Origin: Pseudomonadota bacterium
Lineage (GTDB): Bacteria; Pseudomonadota; Alphaproteobacteria; Parvibaculales; Parvibaculaceae
Reading direction: 5' to 3'
NCBI GenBank assembly: GCA_021780275.1
Contig: JAJXZC010000022.1
Location: forward strand, 1 to 8,688
DNA length: 8,688 nucleotides
Position 1 is the first letter of the stretch, and every line of letters begins with the position of its first letter. Below the pieces are notes generated by a model. That model made no database searches and was not told where the DNA came from. It saw only the letters and a program-made list of their open reading frames with translations. Positions 7,564-8,688 of the stretch are shown piece by piece. The position numbers and the translations under genes were made by a program.

Positions 7564-8163
7564 TCACGCCACCCGATTCGCGATCATTGCGGAGCCCTTG
7601 CGCAGCAGCAGCGCGGTTGCGCTCGATGTGCTCTGCGCGAACTGCAGTCGCACAGCGCCAGGCGTCGCGCCGTTCAACACCCAGACCGAAACTTTGATCG
7701 CCGCGTCCCCGACGCCAACTTCCCCCGATGCGGTGAAATCCAGCGCCGCGCCTGCGGTGACCGTGCGCAGCACGGATAAGTTCGCCGCTGCGATCACGTC
7801 TGGCAGCAATGCCGCGCTGACGTTGAGCGTCGCGCCCGCAGGCGCGGTCACGCCGAGCTTGATGCCGGTGGTAGCGAGCGCCGCGCCGGCATCAAGCGAA
7901 AACTCCGCGACCCACTCCTCGCTCGCCGCGATGTCGAAAGTCAACTGCGTGTCGTTCTGTAGCGCCGTCTGCGCGGTGAGCGATTGATCCGCGGTTTTTC
8001 GCGCCGCTGCCGTGGCCACCGCGGACGCCGAAAACGGCATCGGATGTTCCACGGCGTCGTTCCCAACATAGCAAAGCTGCCCCGCGGCGTTGGCATAGAT
8101 CGTCGTGAGGCCGGAGCCTTTTGCGCCGGGATTTGCTTCGTTCGATACTACCAGTCGGCCCAT
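7564..8163 (-). CDS. Phage tail-associated protein with C-terminal beta-sandwich-like domain
   Basis: This is a 199-residue protein from a firm start: AGGAG lies 7 nt before the ATG at 8163 and overlaps the TAG stop of the upstream tail gene, so the two are probably translationally coupled. Residues 1-45 are Gly/Ala-rich with ANAAGQLCYVGNDAVEHPM, like short tail-fibre attachment segments. Residues 46-66 form an Ala-rich helix. Residues 68-199 alternate hydrophobic and small residues in a beta-rich pattern (for example LTFDIAASEEWVAEFSLD). They end in VRLQFAQSTSSATALLLRKG, a C-terminal signature I associate with repeated beta domains in phage structural and surface proteins. The likely role is a decoration or receptor-contact part of the tail tip. 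No enzyme motif is visible, and the exact family name is uncertain. Confidence 0.7.
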   Translation of the reverse strand: MGRLVVSNEANPGAKGSGLTTIYANAAGQLCYVGNDAVEHPMPFSASAVATAAARKTADQSLTAQTALQNDTQLTFDIAASEEWVAEFSLDAGAALATTGIKLGVTAPAGATLNVSAALLPDVIAAANLSVLRTVTAGAALDFTASGEVGVGDAAIKVSVWVLNGATPGAVRLQFAQSTSSATALLLRKGSAMIANRVA

Positions 8164-8173
8164 TCTTCGGCTC

Positions 8174-8688
8174 CTAATTGACAGTTAATTGTCCGAGGCA
8201 GGTGATTTCACCGAGGTCGGTCATCTGTTGAGCAAGCGAGAACTGCGCGCCCGCCGGAATGTACAGGCGCTGATTAATCGGCACCGTATCGGGCGCCACG
8301 CCGTTCGTAAGCACCATGTCGACTGGCTGCACCACATAGGTCGCCGGCGTCACGTCGGCGAGGCTCTGCAATCCGCCGGTGGCCTTGTTGAAGCTCAGCA
8401 GCTTTACGTAGATCGTAGAGCCAACCCAGTTCTCGGGGCAGGCGGTCTTGAACACCGCATCATCCAGGCGCATGAATTTCGCGCCGGCCGAATGTGCCGC
8501 GCTCATCGACCAATATTGCCCGCGGCGCAGGTAGGTCAGGTCATAGTGATACGCGGAGGTGAGCGTCGCGGTTTCGTAGGCGAGCACCTCGCCGTCCACG
8601 TAGCATCGCGTGATCAGCGCATCGGCTTGCGCGAGCGGAACCGTGACCAACGCCCCCGCGGACACTGTTAGGTCGACCGCGAGCGTGT
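8174..8688 (-). CDS. Phage baseplate / host-specificity tail protein, C-terminal part (partial)
   Basis: The frame is open to the window edge, so this is the C-terminal 170 or so residues of a larger protein; the GTG at 8665 is internal, not the start. The visible part resembles the end of tail-tip proteins of the lambda gpJ / gene-transfer-agent baseplate (TIM-barrel-like) type. It has YVDGEVLAYETATL and then YDLTYLRRGQY, equivalent to the common 'L-x-G-L-x-R-G' turn. These are followed by AAHSAGAKFMRLDDAVFK, then STIYVKLLSFNKATGG and a final small beta segment with IPAGAQFSLAQQ. These proteins form the tail tip that contacts the host receptor. The TAG stop at 8174-8176 overlaps the ribosome site of the next gene, which places both in one late operon. 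Confidence is high for a phage tail role, lower for the exact family. Confidence 0.8.
   Translation of the reverse strand, partial: TLAVDLTVSAGALVTVPLAQADALITRCYVDGEVLAYETATLTSAYHYDLTYLRRGQYWSMSAAHSAGAKFMRLDDAVFKTACPENWVGSTIYVKLLSFNKATGGLQSLADVTPATYVVQPVDMVLTNGVAPDTVPINQRLYIPAGAQFSLAQQMTDLGEITCLGQLTVN

Larger units (their letters stand above)
7250..8688 (-). mobile_element. Prophage segment: tail tip to lysis region, continues beyond the window
   Basis: Three consecutive minus-strand genes have phage character and typical late-gene order: a baseplate/host-specificity tail protein, a small tail-associated beta-rich protein, then a holin-like membrane protein. The first two are tightly coupled, and an intrinsic terminator follows them. 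Toward lower coordinates the phage sequence stops abruptly inside the emrB remnant. No integrase, repeat or att-like duplication is visible here, so the boundary could be a true prophage end or a deletion endpoint. The other end of the element lies beyond position 8688. Confidence 0.7.

Noticed and set aside
7379..8671. Plus-strand ORFs opposite the phage tail genes (for example 7379-7987 and 8189-8671)
   Set aside because: The minus-strand genes have good ribosome sites, phage-like sequence and a matching terminator; the plus-strand products have no recognisable features.

Overview
The window is high-GC and densely packed, with genes on both strands, and looks like a proteobacterial chromosome. 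An alphaproteobacterium is my best guess, from the style of the genes (a hybrid kinase with MHYT and HPt domains, a DUF1003 protein, phage tail genes of a type common in that class). No rRNA, tRNA or housekeeping marker is present to prove it. I see no CRISPR array, RNA gene, insertion sequence or replication origin.

Layout. (1) 13-1455 (+): exported protein with a periplasmic-type N-terminal domain, a Pro/Ala-rich linker and a C-terminal outer-membrane beta-barrel. (2) 1479-1997 (-): DUF1003 inner-membrane protein with a good sigma70-like promoter at 2041-2070. (3) 2095-5463 (-): 1122-residue hybrid sensor histidine kinase, ordered MHYT 7TM sensor, large TM-flanked helical sensor region, HisKA, HATPase, REC, HPt. 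(4) 5569-6300 (+): divergently transcribed protein with an N-terminal domain I do not recognise and a C-terminal REC domain that keeps all key residues. The 105-bp AT-rich gap between 3 and 4 holds a candidate promoter whose spacer is an imperfect palindrome. (5) 6316-about 7260 (-): 3' portion of an EmrB/QacA-type (DHA2) drug exporter, with TM7-14 retained and the N-terminal half missing. (6) about 7250-8688 (-): end of a prophage, reading a baseplate/host-specificity tail protein (cut by the window edge), a small beta-rich tail-associated protein, a strong intrinsic terminator, and a holin-like small membrane protein that runs out of frame into the emrB remnant.

The kinase and REC protein form the most coherent functional unit. 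The kinase carries a full internal phosphorelay (H630, D925, H1067), and the neighbouring REC protein (D177) is the obvious candidate for the final phosphate acceptor. Its unrecognised N-terminal domain would then be the output or partner-binding part. The second notable point is the prophage/emrB junction near 7250-7265, where a host transporter has lost its 5' half and a phage gene appears to have lost its natural 3' end.
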